NCBI RefSeq assembly: GCF_019428685.1
Contig: NZ_CP080095.1
Span: 3,472,001-3,536,000, forward strand
Direction: 5' to 3'
DNA from: Paraburkholderia edwinii
GTDB lineage: Bacteria; Pseudomonadota; Gammaproteobacteria; Burkholderiales; Burkholderiaceae
DNA length: 64,000 bases
Position numbers and translations under genes: made by a program. The notes below the pieces were generated by a model, which was not told the DNA's origin, did no database searches, and worked only from the letters and a program-made list of their open reading frames with translations. Below, in pieces: positions 49,235-58,437 of the stretch; positions within the stretch are counted from its first letter, which is position 1, and each line of letters opens with the position of its first letter.

Positions 49235-49651
49235 ATGAAGCTCAGATCTGACCGCGACCTCGCCTGGATGCGCGGACTGCAGGCCGGCACGCTGCCGGAG
49301 CTGATCGGCTTTGAGGCGACCGGCGTCGAAGAAGGCCGACTCAGCGCGGAATTGACGGTGCGCCCTCAGCTGCTTGCGCCGAACGGCTTTCTGCATGCGG
49401 CAACGGTGATCGGCCTGGCCGACACGGCATGCGGGCTTGCCTGCCTTGCGCATCTGCCGATCGACGCGCGGAGCTTCACGACGATCGAGCTGAAGAGCAA
49501 CTTCCTCGGCACGGCGACCGAGGGGACCATCCGCACCGTCGCGCAGTCTGTCCATCTGGGGCGTACGACCCAGGTGTGGGACGCGACCGTCCATGGGCCC
49601 GAAGGCAAGACGATCGCACTGTTCCGGTGTACGCAGATGGTGTTGTACTGA
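49235..49651 (+). CDS. PaaI-type hotdog-fold thioesterase
   Basis: 138 aa. Start at 49235 is preceded by CGGGAGGTCACG. Hotdog motifs NGFLHAATVIGLADTACGLA (HGG-like region) and FTTIELKSNFLGTA are typical of PaaI/YbgC-like acyl-CoA thioesterases. It hydrolyses an aromatic or acyl-CoA thioester; the substrate is unknown. Isolated between ParA-like and DoxX genes. Confidence 0.88.
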   Translation: MKLRSDRDLAWMRGLQAGTLPELIGFEATGVEEGRLSAELTVRPQLLAPNGFLHAATVIGLADTACGLACLAHLPIDARSFTTIELKSNFLGTATEGTIRTVAQSVHLGRTTQVWDATVHGPEGKTIALFRCTQMVLY

Positions 49652-49656
49652 GCCAA

Positions 49657-50109
49657 TCAGGCGCCGGCGTGCCCCGCCACCTGCGGCGCGCGTGCGTTGC
49701 CGAGCGCAAAAAGGCCATTGCCGAGCAGCGACTGCACAACGAGCGCCACAGCCCAGAACGCCGGGTACTCCCATCCTCCGTTCGGCGACGCGAAGCCCCA
49801 GCCGTTATGGAAGTGCACCGACAGCGCGCCGAGCATGAACGGCAGCAACACGAGCGCGACCCAGCGCACCTGCACGCCGAGCAGCAGCGCGATGCCGCCG
49901 AACAGTTCGACAAACGTCGTCACGTAGGCGAGCCAGCCCGGAAAGCCGACCGAGACGAAAAACTGCGCGGCGCCCGGCAGCGTGAACACGAAAATCTTCT
50001 GCAGACTGTGTGCGAGGTAGAGCACGCCTAGCGTAAGGCGCAGCAGCAAAGCGGCGAGGTCAGGGTGCGCGGGGTGGGCGGTGCGTGCGGCGACGGTTGG
50101 ACGGTTCAT
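49657..50109 (-). CDS. DoxX family membrane protein
   Basis: 150 aa, four predicted TM helices. Characteristic LLLRLTLGVLYLAHSLQKIF start, GWLAYVTTFVELFGGIALLLG, and an FHNGWGF segment. Start at 50109 chosen as upstream residues look non-coding. DoxX proteins are linked to redox and thiol-stress functions in some bacteria; no specific function can be claimed here. Convergent with the thioesterase gene (5 bp gap). Confidence 0.88.
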   Translation of the reverse strand: MNRPTVAARTAHPAHPDLAALLLRLTLGVLYLAHSLQKIFVFTLPGAAQFFVSVGFPGWLAYVTTFVELFGGIALLLGVQVRWVALVLLPFMLGALSVHFHNGWGFASPNGGWEYPAFWAVALVVQSLLGNGLFALGNARAPQVAGHAGA

Positions 50110-50250
50110 GACGGTTCCTTTTCCGAAGTGGACGATGGACGACGCATCGCGCGTCATCGCTGGGAACCGACTTTATTCGAACCAATAGAAGCGAAAAATG
50201 GCGTCAGGCGCTTAGATTATTTCCGATCAGGAATGAATCGCGGTTCACCG

Positions 50251-51858
50251 TCAACCGATCGCGCCGAACAGCCGATCCAGATCGAGATGGGCCGCGAGCG
50301 TATCCGCAAGCCGGTCGAGCGACGCTTCGCGCAGCGCCGGGTAGTCGAGCGGCGGCGCGTCGGCAAGGCCCGCCCAGCCGAGCAGCGCCGCGCACGCCGC
50401 CGGCGTGTCGAACAGGCCATGCACGTAAGTCGCGAAAATCTGCCCGTCCGCGGACAGCGCGCCATCGGGCCGTTCGCCGCGCTCTGCGCTGTCGCCATGG
50501 CTGCGGCCATCGCGGCCATCGCTGCTATCGCCGCGGCCATCGCCGCCGTCGGCAGCCGCGAGCCGCACGGCGGGCGACGCCAACGCCGGCCCTTGCGTCT
50601 CGCCCATATGGATTTCGTAGCCCGCCAAGGCCGGCGCGCCCGGCAGCGCGAGCCGGCCAGTCACGTTTTTCAGGGTCTTCTCACGCGTGAGCGTCGTCGA
50701 GAAATCGAGCCAGCCGAGGCCCGCCACGCTGCCCGGTGGCCCTTCGACGCCATGCGGGTCCGCCACCTCGCGCCCGAGCATCTGCATGCCGCCGCATACG
50801 CCGATCACGCGGCCGCCGTAGCGCAGATGCCGCTTCAACACCGCATCCCACCCCTGCGCGCGCAGAAACGCGAGATCTCCCTGCACGTTCTTCGAGCCGG
50901 GCAGGATGATCAGATCCGCGGCGGGCGGCTGCGCGCCGGCTCTGACATAGTGGAAATCGACGCGCGGGTGCGCACGCAGTGCATCGAAATCAGTGTGGTT
51001 GCTGATATGCGGCAGCGCCGGCACGACAACGCGCAGCACGTCGCCCTGCGCCGCACCGCCCGCGCTCGCGTCGCCACCCGCGGCACCTACGGCGCCCGCG
51101 CGCAGTTCACGCGGCAACATATCTTCCGCGTCGAGCGTGAGCCCATGCAGATACGGCACGACACCGAGCACCGGCTTGCCGGTACGCGCCTCGAGCCAGT
51201 CGAGCCCCGGCTTCAGCAAGCCCGGATCGCCGCGAAAGCGGTTGATGATGAAGCCGCGTACGCGCGCCTGCTCGCTCGCGGACAGGCACGCGAGCGTGCC
51301 GGTCAGATGCGCGAACACGCCGCCGCGATCGATATCGGCGACAAGCACGACCGGGCAATCGACGGCTTCCGCGAACCCCATGTTCGCGATATCGCGTTCG
51401 CGCAGATTGACCTCGGCCGGACTGCCCGCGCCTTCGACGAAGATCGTGTCGTACGCAGCCTGCAAGCGCCGGTAGGACTCAAGCACCGCTTCAAACGCGA
51501 CCGGCTTGTAGTCGTGGTACGCGCGCGCATCGAGATTCATGCGCGCCTTGCCGTGGATGATGACCTGCGCGCCGCGATCGCTCGTCGGCTTCAGCAGCAC
51601 CGGGTTCAGGTCCGTGTGCGCATCGATGCCGGCCGCGACCGCCTGCAGCGCCTGCGCGCGGCCAATCTCGCCGCCGTCGACCGTCACCGCGCTATTGAGC
51701 GCCATGTTCTGCGGCTTGAACGGCGCGACGCGCACGCCCGCGCGCCGCGCGAGCCGGCACAGGCCGGCGACCAGCGTGCTCTTGCCCGCATCGGAGGTGG
51801 TGCCCTGGATCATCAGCGTGCCGCGCGGCGGCTTTTTGATGGGCTGATCGGACTGCAT
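50251..51858 (-). CDS. cobQ: Cobyric acid synthase
   Basis: 535 aa from the ATG at 51858; a longer start is possible. Amidates adenosylcobyrinic acid a,c-diamide at four positions. N-terminal dethiobiotin-synthetase-like ATPase domain with GTTSDAGKS and [10 protein letters not shown], then a class I glutaminase-type domain with the nucleophile Cys in [12 protein letters not shown]. Two low-complexity inserts are unusual: an Ala/Gly stretch after MLPRELRAG and an Asp/Gly/Arg/Ser-rich run of about 25 residues near the C-terminus (50505-50575) made of 9- and 12-bp repeats. Divergent from cobU. Confidence 0.94.
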   Translation of the reverse strand: MQSDQPIKKPPRGTLMIQGTTSDAGKSTLVAGLCRLARRAGVRVAPFKPQNMALNSAVTVDGGEIGRAQALQAVAAGIDAHTDLNPVLLKPTSDRGAQVIIHGKARMNLDARAYHDYKPVAFEAVLESYRRLQAAYDTIFVEGAGSPAEVNLRERDIANMGFAEAVDCPVVLVADIDRGGVFAHLTGTLACLSASEQARVRGFIINRFRGDPGLLKPGLDWLEARTGKPVLGVVPYLHGLTLDAEDMLPRELRAGAVGAAGGDASAGGAAQGDVLRVVVPALPHISNHTDFDALRAHPRVDFHYVRAGAQPPAADLIILPGSKNVQGDLAFLRAQGWDAVLKRHLRYGGRVIGVCGGMQMLGREVADPHGVEGPPGSVAGLGWLDFSTTLTREKTLKNVTGRLALPGAPALAGYEIHMGETQGPALASPAVRLAAADGGDGRGDSSDGRDGRSHGDSAERGERPDGALSADGQIFATYVHGLFDTPAACAALLGWAGLADAPPLDYPALREASLDRLADTLAAHLDLDRLFGAIG

Positions 51859-51986
51859 GGGCTGATCGGACGAAGCAGATGAAGTGGTCGACAAGGTCAC
51901 AAGGCAGTGTCTGCGACGGCCGGGCGTCGCGTACTGTAGACAAGGCGAAGGCCGCATTATCCCATCGCGCCGGTACAATCACGCGC
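51859..51986. promoter_or_regulatory. Divergent cobQ / cobU promoter region
   Basis: 128 bp. TACAAT at 51974-51979 ends 7 bp before the cobU ATG, which would imply an almost leaderless mRNA if it is a -10. I see no B12-box, so a cobalamin riboswitch is not supported. Confidence 0.35.
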
Positions 51987-52619
51987 ATGATTTCACCCGA
52001 CGTTACTTTTATCGTCGGCGGCGCGCGCTCGGGCAAGAGCGCGCACGCCGAGCGGCTGGCGAGCGACAGCGCGCGCCCCGTCACCTATATCGCAACCGCG
52101 CGCGTCGCCGACGACGAATTCGCCGAGCGCGTCGAACTGCACCGCGTGCGGCGGCCCGCGCACTGGCGCATTGTCGAAGCGCCGCTCGACCTGCCGGGCG
52201 CGATCGCCGCCGCCGATGCGCCCGGTCATTGCCTGCTCGTCGACTGTCTGACGCTGTGGCTCGTCAATCTTCTGTGCCCGGCCGATGGTGATGCACCTGC
52301 TGCCGACTATCAACAGCGCATCGATGCGCTCGATGCGGCATTGGCGGCTGCGCAGGCGAAGGTGATCGTCGTCAGCAACGAGATCGGGCTGGGCGTCGTG
52401 CCGCTGGGCGCGGCGACGCGTCTTTATGTCGATGAACTCGGCCGCCTTAACCAGCGCATCGCGGCGCGCGCCGCGAATGTCACGATGATGGTCGCGGGTT
52501 TGCCTTTGGCGCTGAAGACCGCCGCGCCCGATACGTCGGGTTTGGACTCGGCCGCGCGGAAAACTGCGGCCGACGCCGCGGCGCCGAACGACGCGTCACA
52601 GCACGCAAAGGGCCATTGA
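51987..52619 (+). CDS. cobU: Adenosylcobinamide kinase / guanylyltransferase
   Basis: 210 aa, bifunctional nucleotide-loop enzyme. P-loop GGARSGKS at 11-18, YIATARVADDEFAERVELH and the CLLVDCLTLWLVNLL motif are typical. Phosphorylates adenosylcobinamide and attaches GMP to form adenosylcobinamide-GDP. Start at 51987 chosen since the conserved sequence begins there. The last ~30 residues are Ala-rich and variable. 3-bp gap to cobD. Confidence 0.95.
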   Translation: MISPDVTFIVGGARSGKSAHAERLASDSARPVTYIATARVADDEFAERVELHRVRRPAHWRIVEAPLDLPGAIAAADAPGHCLLVDCLTLWLVNLLCPADGDAPAADYQQRIDALDAALAAAQAKVIVVSNEIGLGVVPLGAATRLYVDELGRLNQRIAARAANVTMMVAGLPLALKTAAPDTSGLDSAARKTAADAAAPNDASQHAKGH

Positions 52620-52622
52620 ACG

Positions 52623-53561
52623 ATGCTGTCGATGCCTCTGATCGCCGCCTGCGCGACTGCCGGGATGATCGTCGACCGCTGGTTCGGCGAGCCGCGCCGC
52701 CATCATCCGCTCGAAGCATTCGGCCGCCTCGCGATGCGGCTCGAAACGCACTACAACACGGGGCGCCGCGGCCGCCCCGTGGGGCTCATCGCGTGGCTGC
52801 TGGCCGTCATGCCGCCCGTCGCGATCTCGTGGCTGCTGGTTGAAATTCTGCCGGTGGCGCTCGCCTGCGTCGTACACGTCGCGCTGTTGTGGTTTGCGCT
52901 TGGCGCGCGCAGCCTGCGCGAGCATATTGAGCCGATCGCGCGGGCGCTCGGGCGGCACGATCTCGACGAGGCACGCGAACTGACGTCGCGGATCGTGTCG
53001 CGGGAAACCGCGCATGCGGACGAAGCGGCGCTATCGCGCGCAGCCGTCGAATCGGCACTCGAAAACGGCAACGATGCCGTATTCGGCGCGCTGTTCTGGT
53101 TCGTGCTGTTCGGCGGCCCCGGCGCGCTCGCGTTTCGTCTCGCGAACACGCTCGATGCGATGTGGGGTTATCGCACGCCGCGTTTCCTGCGCTTCGGCTG
53201 GGCCGCCGCGCGTATCGATGACGTGCTCAACTGGGCGCCCGCGCGTCTGACCGCGGCGAGCTACGCGCTGCTCGGCGATACGCGCACCGCGTGGCGCTGC
53301 TGGCGCGAGCAGGCGCCGCGCTGGGACAGCCCGAACGCGGGTCCGGTGATGGCGTCAGGCGCGGGCAGCCTCAATGTGCTGATCGGCGGGCCGGCCGTCT
53401 ATAACGGCGAAATCGAGCGACGCCCGACGCTGGGCGCGGGCCAGGCAGCGAGCGCCAGCCATGTGAACGCCGCGCTCGCACTGGTCGAGCGCACGGAAAT
53501 TTTGTGGCTCGCTGTGCTGATCGTGCTCGCGCTGCTAAGCGTGCCGTTTATTCAGGCGTGA
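52623..53561 (+). CDS. cobD: Adenosylcobinamide-phosphate synthase
   Basis: 312 aa, multi-pass membrane protein (CobD/CbiB family). Conserved MIVDRWFGEPRRHHPLEAFG start, ENGNDAVFGALFWFVLFGGPGALAFRLANT core, and RAWR-like CWREQAPRWDSPNAGPVMASGAGSLNV end. Attaches aminopropanol or its phosphate to cobyric acid at the membrane. Coupled to cobU (3 bp) and followed by a damaged copy of the cobC start. Confidence 0.94.
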   Translation: MLSMPLIAACATAGMIVDRWFGEPRRHHPLEAFGRLAMRLETHYNTGRRGRPVGLIAWLLAVMPPVAISWLLVEILPVALACVVHVALLWFALGARSLREHIEPIARALGRHDLDEARELTSRIVSRETAHADEAALSRAAVESALENGNDAVFGALFWFVLFGGPGALAFRLANTLDAMWGYRTPRFLRFGWAAARIDDVLNWAPARLTAASYALLGDTRTAWRCWREQAPRWDSPNAGPVMASGAGSLNVLIGGPAVYNGEIERRPTLGAGQAASASHVNAALALVERTEILWLAVLIVLALLSVPFIQA

Positions 53562-53566
53562 CCGAC

Positions 53567-53698
53567 ATGACAGACACCTCCGCTGTTCCGATCGCGAACG
53601 ACGGTAATCTGCACGTGGCGGCGTGTCCATTTGCCGATTGCGCTCGCTCGCGAAGTCCGCGTGTGTGTTTCAGGCGTAGCGTTACGCTCACGCGATAA
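53567..53698 (+). pseudogene. Partial duplicate of the cobC 5' end
   Basis: A 43-codon frame starting MTDTSAVPIANDGNLHVAA matches the start of the following cobC (MTDTSAPLITHGGNLHEAA) and then diverges into unrelated sequence. About 57 bp align at roughly three quarters identity, and TTCAGGCGT also occurs ahead of both copies. It most likely is a decayed partial tandem duplication; a genuine short peptide is the less likely alternative. Confidence 0.7.
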
Positions 53699-53706
53699 CC
53701 GATTCC

Positions 53707-54744
53707 ATGACCGACACCTCCGCTCCCCTGATCACCCACGGCGGCAACCTGCACGAAGCCGCGCGTCTCTATCGCATTCCATACGGCGAGTGGCTCGATC
53801 TGTCGACGGGCATCAATCCGCACGGCTATCCGGTGCCGCCGGTTCCGCCCGACGCGTGGCGCCGCCTGCCCGATGACGGCGACGGCTTTGCCGCTCTGGC
53901 CGCGCGCTACTACGGCGCGCCCGATGCGTCGCACGTGCTGCCCGTGGCGGGCAGCCAGGCTGCGATTCGCGCGCTGCCCGCGTTACTGCCACGTGCGATC
54001 GCCGGCATCGCGCCGCTCACCTACAGCGAGTACGCACCCGCGTTCGCGCGTGCCGGGCACGAAGTCGTGTCACTCGACACTGCCTGCGCGACGCCACCGG
54101 AAGCGATCACGCATGCGGTGATCGTGAACCCCAACAATCCGACCGCCGCTTACGCGAGCGCGCAAACGCTGCTCGACTGGCACGCGCATCTGTCGGCACG
54201 CGACGGCACCTTGCTAGTCGACGAAGCATTCGCCGACGCGATGCCGGCGCCGTCCGCATCGCTCGCCTCGTTCACCGCGCGGCCGGGGCTCGTCGTGCTG
54301 CGCTCGCCGGGCAAGTTCTTCGGCTTGGCCGGCGTGCGCGCGGGATTCGTGCTCGCCGCGCCGGCGCTGCTCGAACCGCTGCGCGAGACGCTCGGCGCAT
54401 GGACCGTAAGCGGACCCGCGCGTCACGCGGTATCGGCTGCATTTGCGGATACGGCATGGCAACGCGACATGCACACGCGCCTCGCCGCGGAAGGCGAACG
54501 ACTCGCAACACTGTTGCGCGCGCAACGTTTTAATGTGCAGGCGACGCCGCTCTTCACATGGACCGCCGATGCACGCGCGCAAGCATTGCATCGCGCGCTC
54601 GCGCAACGCGGCATCTGGACGCGTTTTTTCTCGCAGCAGCGCAGTGTGCGCGTCGGCCTGCCCGCATCCGAAAACGAGTGGATGCGGCTTGAACATGCGC
54701 TAACGGAAAGTGTGCGTGAGATCGATGCGCATGCTGCGCGATAA
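53707..54744 (+). CDS. cobC: L-threonine-O-3-phosphate decarboxylase (cobalamin biosynthesis)
   Basis: 345 aa aminotransferase-fold PLP enzyme (CobC in Pseudomonas nomenclature, CobD in Salmonella). Start motif GGNLHEAARLYRIPYGEWLDLSTG (first part residues 12-25), NPNNPTAAYA, and the PLP lysine in LRSPGKFFGLAGVRAGF. Supplies (R)-1-amino-2-propanol phosphate for the nucleotide loop. Follows the damaged duplicate and overlaps nothing; btuF starts 5 bp later. Confidence 0.93.
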   Translation: MTDTSAPLITHGGNLHEAARLYRIPYGEWLDLSTGINPHGYPVPPVPPDAWRRLPDDGDGFAALAARYYGAPDASHVLPVAGSQAAIRALPALLPRAIAGIAPLTYSEYAPAFARAGHEVVSLDTACATPPEAITHAVIVNPNNPTAAYASAQTLLDWHAHLSARDGTLLVDEAFADAMPAPSASLASFTARPGLVVLRSPGKFFGLAGVRAGFVLAAPALLEPLRETLGAWTVSGPARHAVSAAFADTAWQRDMHTRLAAEGERLATLLRAQRFNVQATPLFTWTADARAQALHRALAQRGIWTRFFSQQRSVRVGLPASENEWMRLEHALTESVREIDAHAAR

Positions 54745-54748
54745 AGCC

Positions 54749-55726
54749 ATGCATGTGCGGCCACGCCGGTTTGCATTCGCGTTCGCGAAAATTCTTCCAC
54801 GCGCTACGTGGTTAGGGCGGTTAGCGCGCTTCGCCTGCGCAAGCTCGATCGCGCTCACAGTCTCGTACACATCGATCGCGACCGCGGCGCCCATCACCGT
54901 CACCGACGACACCGGCGCCACCGTGACGCTCGACGCGCCCGCACAACGCGTCATCAGCCTCGCGCCGCACACCACCGAACTGCTTTACGCCGCTGGCGGC
55001 GGAGCGAAGATCGTCGGCGCGGTCAGCTACAGCGATTACCCGCCCGAAGCGAAGCAGCTGCCGCGCGTCGGCGACAACAAGGCGCTCGATCTCGAGCGCA
55101 TCGTCTCGTTACGGCCGGATCTGATCGTCGTGTGGCGGCACGGCAATGCACAGCGGCAGCTCGAACAGCTGCGCGAACTGCACGTGCCGCTCTTTTTCAG
55201 CGAGCCGCGCCATCTCGACGACATCGCGGCCACGCTGACGAAGTTCGGCGAACTGCTCGGCACATCGTCGATTGCGAACAAAGCCGCGAGCGATTATCAG
55301 CAAAACATCGCGCGATTGCGCACGCGCTATGCAGGCAAGCCGCCGGTCGGCGTGTTCTACGAAGTATGGGATCGCCCGTTGATGACATTGAACGGCACGC
55401 ATCTGATCAGCGACGTGATCGCGCTATGCGGTGGACGCAATGTGTTCGCGCAGCTCGAACCGCTCGTGCCGACGGTATCGACCGAAGCCGTGCTCGCCGC
55501 GAATCCCGAAGCGATCGTGACCGCGGCCCCGGGTGCGACCGCAGCGAACGAAGCTTTGCCGCAACTCGACAGCTGGCGCCAATGGCCCGCGATTACCGCG
55601 GTCGCGCGCCACAACCTGTTTGCCATCGACGGCGATCTGATCAACCGTCCCACGCCGCGTCTTGCGCAAGGCGCGGCACAACTGTGCGCAGACCTCGACC
55701 TTGCGCGCTCCCGCAGGCCGGAATAG
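54749..55726 (+). CDS. btuF: Periplasmic cobalamin-binding protein BtuF
   Basis: 325 aa from the ATG 5 bp after the cobC stop (start at 54731 is also possible). Signal peptide: a long Arg-rich head and a hydrophobic core (ARFACASSIALTVSYTSIATA). Mature part is the class III binding protein fold with ITVTDDTGATVTLDAPAQRVISLAPHTTELLYAAGG (first part around 55-70) and SLRPDLIVVWRHGN. Captures B12 and delivers it to BtuCD, which are encoded about 3.5 kb away on the other strand. Tat- or Sec-export cannot be decided. Confidence 0.9.
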   Translation: MHVRPRRFAFAFAKILPRATWLGRLARFACASSIALTVSYTSIATAAPITVTDDTGATVTLDAPAQRVISLAPHTTELLYAAGGGAKIVGAVSYSDYPPEAKQLPRVGDNKALDLERIVSLRPDLIVVWRHGNAQRQLEQLRELHVPLFFSEPRHLDDIAATLTKFGELLGTSSIANKAASDYQQNIARLRTRYAGKPPVGVFYEVWDRPLMTLNGTHLISDVIALCGGRNVFAQLEPLVPTVSTEAVLAANPEAIVTAAPGATAANEALPQLDSWRQWPAITAVARHNLFAIDGDLINRPTPRLAQGAAQLCADLDLARSRRPE

Positions 55727-55826
55727 CAGCATCGATCAGTTCGCGGACAAGCGAGCACGCACGGCGACATGCGCGCCCTGTGTCGACTGACGCGACGCAG
55801 CGGCCGTCAATCACCGCCGGCGGCAC

Positions 55827-56417
55827 TCACGCATTCCAGCGCACGATCGCCCACTTCATCGTCGTGTCGTTACGCCTCAACCAGACGACCGCGCCCGCTT
55901 CGAGCGCCCATTGCAGACACACGTCGACCGTCAGCCCCAACGTCAGCGCCGCGATCACGCGCATCACGCCCGCATGCGTGACCACATAGGCGGGGCTCAG
56001 CTCGCGCGTCTGCTCGAACACGTCGAACCAGGTGCGCACACGCGCCACAAATTGCGCGACGCTCTCGCCGCCGTGCACACGCGCGCCTTCGAAATCGGCC
56101 GCCCATGCATCGATCAGCGCGCGATCGATATCGTCCCAGCGCTGCAATTCCCAGGTGCCGAAGTCCATTTCCTTCAGGCTGTCGTCGCTGCTCGCAGTAC
56201 AGCCGAAGTTGTTCGCGAGCGCGCCGGCAACGGTCGCGCAGCGCGTCAGCGGACTCGTCAGCACGACGCGCGGCGCAGGCACCTGCAAGGTCGCGAGGCG
56301 TACCGCGAGCGCTTCGGCCGATGTCTCGGGGCCAGCCGCAAGCGGCACGTCACTGTTGCCGTAACAGATACCCGCATCGACATTCACAGCCGGGTGACGA
56401 ATCAGGACCACATCCAT
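55827..56417 (-). CDS. Alpha-ribazole phosphatase (histidine phosphatase family)
   Basis: 196 aa. Phospho-acceptor His in VLIRHPAVNV (RHP variant, common in B12 loci), Arg/His residues in TSPLTRC and VTHAGVMRVI. Dephosphorylates alpha-ribazole-5'-phosphate or adenosylcobalamin-5'-phosphate. Start at 56417 overlaps the end of cobS by 16 bp, indicating coupling. The symbol cobC is also used for this enzyme in Salmonella nomenclature; left empty to avoid confusion. Confidence 0.88.
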   Translation of the reverse strand: MDVVLIRHPAVNVDAGICYGNSDVPLAAGPETSAEALAVRLATLQVPAPRVVLTSPLTRCATVAGALANNFGCTASSDDSLKEMDFGTWELQRWDDIDRALIDAWAADFEGARVHGGESVAQFVARVRTWFDVFEQTRELSPAYVVTHAGVMRVIAALTLGLTVDVCLQWALEAGAVVWLRRNDTTMKWAIVRWNA

Positions 56418-57160
56418 GCGACCCCCGTCAGATAAATAGCCAGTTCGAAGACCTGCTGCGCGAATCCGAGGCAATCGCCGGTATAGCCGCCGATGCGCCG
56501 CACGAAATAGCGGCCGAGCCCGATACGCAGAATCAACAGCACCGCTGCGATCAAGCAACCTCCACGCCAGTCGGGCCAGAAAAGCCATGGCACGCCCAAT
56601 ATCAGTGCGCACGCGAACGCGCCGTGCGTCATCCGCTGCGCGACCGGCCTTGCCTTACCTTCAGCGCGCACGTAGTCGAGCGTGACGAGATAGCTGATCG
56701 CGCACGCACGGCTTGCCGCATGGGCGGCGACCATCAGCCACGCCGCGCGCAATGGCGGCAATACCGCAAGCGTCTGCCATTTGAGCGCGAGTGAAATCAC
56801 CAGTGCGATCGCGCCGAAAGCGCCGATCCGCGAGTCTTGCATGATGCGTAATACATCTTCGCGCGAATAGGCACCACCGAACGCATCGATGCAATCCGCA
56901 AGACCGTCCTCGTGAAACGCACCGGTAACGAAAAGCGTCGCGGCCATCGACAGCAAAACTGCAATGCCGGGCGGAAAAAAACGCAACGCCGCGAGATAAA
57001 CGAGCGCGCCAATCGCACCGACGATCACGCCGACGAGCGGAAAGTAGCGCGCCGCGCCATTCAGATAGTGGGGCTCGTAGCCGACCCAGCGCGGCACGGG
57101 CACGCGCGTGAAGTAACCGAGCGCGGTGAAGAAATAGCGTAGTTCAGCGAGCGGATTCAT
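56402..57160 (-). CDS. cobS: Cobalamin synthase (adenosylcobinamide-GDP ribazoletransferase)
   Basis: 252 aa multi-pass membrane protein. LGYFTRVPVPRWVGY start, GAFHEDGLADCIDAFGG with the metal-binding acidic residues, and RIGGYTGDCLGFAQQ. Joins adenosylcobinamide-GDP with alpha-ribazole(-phosphate). Middle gene of the leftward btuC-btuD-cobT-cobS-phosphatase operon, separated from cobT by a repeat-filled 204-bp spacer. Confidence 0.95.
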   Translation of the reverse strand: MNPLAELRYFFTALGYFTRVPVPRWVGYEPHYLNGAARYFPLVGVIVGAIGALVYLAALRFFPPGIAVLLSMAATLFVTGAFHEDGLADCIDAFGGAYSREDVLRIMQDSRIGAFGAIALVISLALKWQTLAVLPPLRAAWLMVAAHAASRACAISYLVTLDYVRAEGKARPVAQRMTHGAFACALILGVPWLFWPDWRGGCLIAAVLLILRIGLGRYFVRRIGGYTGDCLGFAQQVFELAIYLTGVAWMWS

Positions 57161-57215
57161 CGTCGCGCACCTTCGTACAATTCGGCACGCGTGCGCGTGT
57201 GCACGCTGCGCGAGC

Positions 57216-57347
57216 GCTTATACGTACATTCATGCGTCCCGTTGTGCGTACGTTCATGCATACATTTATGCGTACGTTCGTGCGTCCACTCGGGCGCGCG
57301 CTCATGCAACCGCTCACGCGACCGTTCGTGCAATCGTCTCCGCAAGC
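57216..57347. repeat. 12-bp tandem array (11 units) between cobT and cobS
   Basis: Eleven exactly phased 12-bp units of the form GTTCATGCGTAC with changes at most positions except a core TGCG/TGCA. It fills about two thirds of the cobT-cobS spacer, within an operon. The frame through it only yields NVR/NVC four-residue repeats. Confidence 0.88.
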
Positions 57348-57364
57348 GCCCAACGGTTGACGGA

Positions 57365-58417
57365 TCACACATCGCGATTCGCCACACCCGCCGATTCGAA
57401 ACTCGCCATCTCGTTGATAAACGCGACGGCCGCACGCAGCAGCGGCACGGCAAGCGCCGCGCCGGTCCCTTCGCCGAGGCGCAGATCAAGCGCGAGCAAC
57501 GGCTGTGCGCCCAGATGTTCGAGCATGCGCCGATGTCCCGTTTCGTTCGATGCATGCGCGAACACGCAGTATTCGCGCACGGCCGGCGCCAACGCGAGCG
57601 CGACGAGCAGCGCGGCGCTCGCGATAAAACCGTCGACGAGTATCGTCATGCGCGCCTGCGCCGCCGCGACATAAGCGCCCGCCATCATTGCGATCTCAAA
57701 ACCGCCGAAGGTCGCGAGCACATCGAGCGGTTCGGTCGCGTTCGTATGACGTTCGAGCGCCGCCGCGAGCACGTCGCGCTTTTTTGCGAGGCCCGCGTCG
57801 TCGAGCCCCGTGCCGCGCCCGACGCACATGTCGATCGGCAACGCGCACAGACGGCTCATCAGGCACGCGGCGGCCGAGGTGTTCGCGATCCCCATTTCAC
57901 CGAAGCCGATCACGTTCGTGCCGAGCGACGCGTGATGCCGCACGCGCGCCGCGCCCGCTTGCATCGCGGCAAGCGCTTCGTCGCGCGTCATCGCCGGCTC
58001 GTGCGCGAAGTTGCGCGTGCCGCGTCCGACCGGAATATCGACGAGTTGCGCCGCGGACGGAAGCGGCGTCGCCACGCCCGCGTTCACGACTTCGAGCGTC
58101 ACGCCCGCGACGCCGCTCAGCGCATTGATTGCCGCGCCGCCCGCAAGAAAATTCAGCACCATCTGCGCAGTCACTTCCTGCGGATACGGGCTCACGCCCG
58201 CGGCCGCAATGCCGTGGTCCGCGGCGAACACGATCATCACCGGACGTTCGATGCGCGGACGCGTCGTGCGCTGGATCAGACCCATTTGCAGCGCGAGTGC
58301 TTCGAGCTCGCCAAGGCTGCCGGGCGGCTTCGTCTTCGTATCGATGATGTGCTGCAGTTCGGCACGCATCGTTTGATCGAGCGGTTCGACGGCCGGCAAG
58401 GAATACGCGTGTGTCAT
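57365..58417 (-). CDS. cobT: Nicotinate-nucleotide-dimethylbenzimidazole phosphoribosyltransferase
   Basis: 350 aa. Makes alpha-ribazole-5'-phosphate, the lower-ligand precursor. TKPPGSLGELEALALQ, FAADHGIAAAGVSPYPQEVT, GEMGIANTSAAA and the catalytic Glu near the C-terminus (DLRLGEGTGAALA) are intact. ATG at 58417 taken; a TTG at 58441 would overlap the btuD stop. Implies the cell can use 5,6-dimethylbenzimidazole. Confidence 0.96.
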   Translation of the reverse strand: MTHAYSLPAVEPLDQTMRAELQHIIDTKTKPPGSLGELEALALQMGLIQRTTRPRIERPVMIVFAADHGIAAAGVSPYPQEVTAQMVLNFLAGGAAINALSGVAGVTLEVVNAGVATPLPSAAQLVDIPVGRGTRNFAHEPAMTRDEALAAMQAGAARVRHHASLGTNVIGFGEMGIANTSAAACLMSRLCALPIDMCVGRGTGLDDAGLAKKRDVLAAALERHTNATEPLDVLATFGGFEIAMMAGAYVAAAQARMTILVDGFIASAALLVALALAPAVREYCVFAHASNETGHRRMLEHLGAQPLLALDLRLGEGTGAALAVPLLRAAVAFINEMASFESAGVANRDV

Positions 58418-58437
58418 GGGTGGAATCGAGTGAGTCG

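Noticed and set aside
57144..57368. 74-aa minus-strand ORF with NVR repeats
   Set aside because: It simply translates the 12-bp array in the cobT-cobS spacer.
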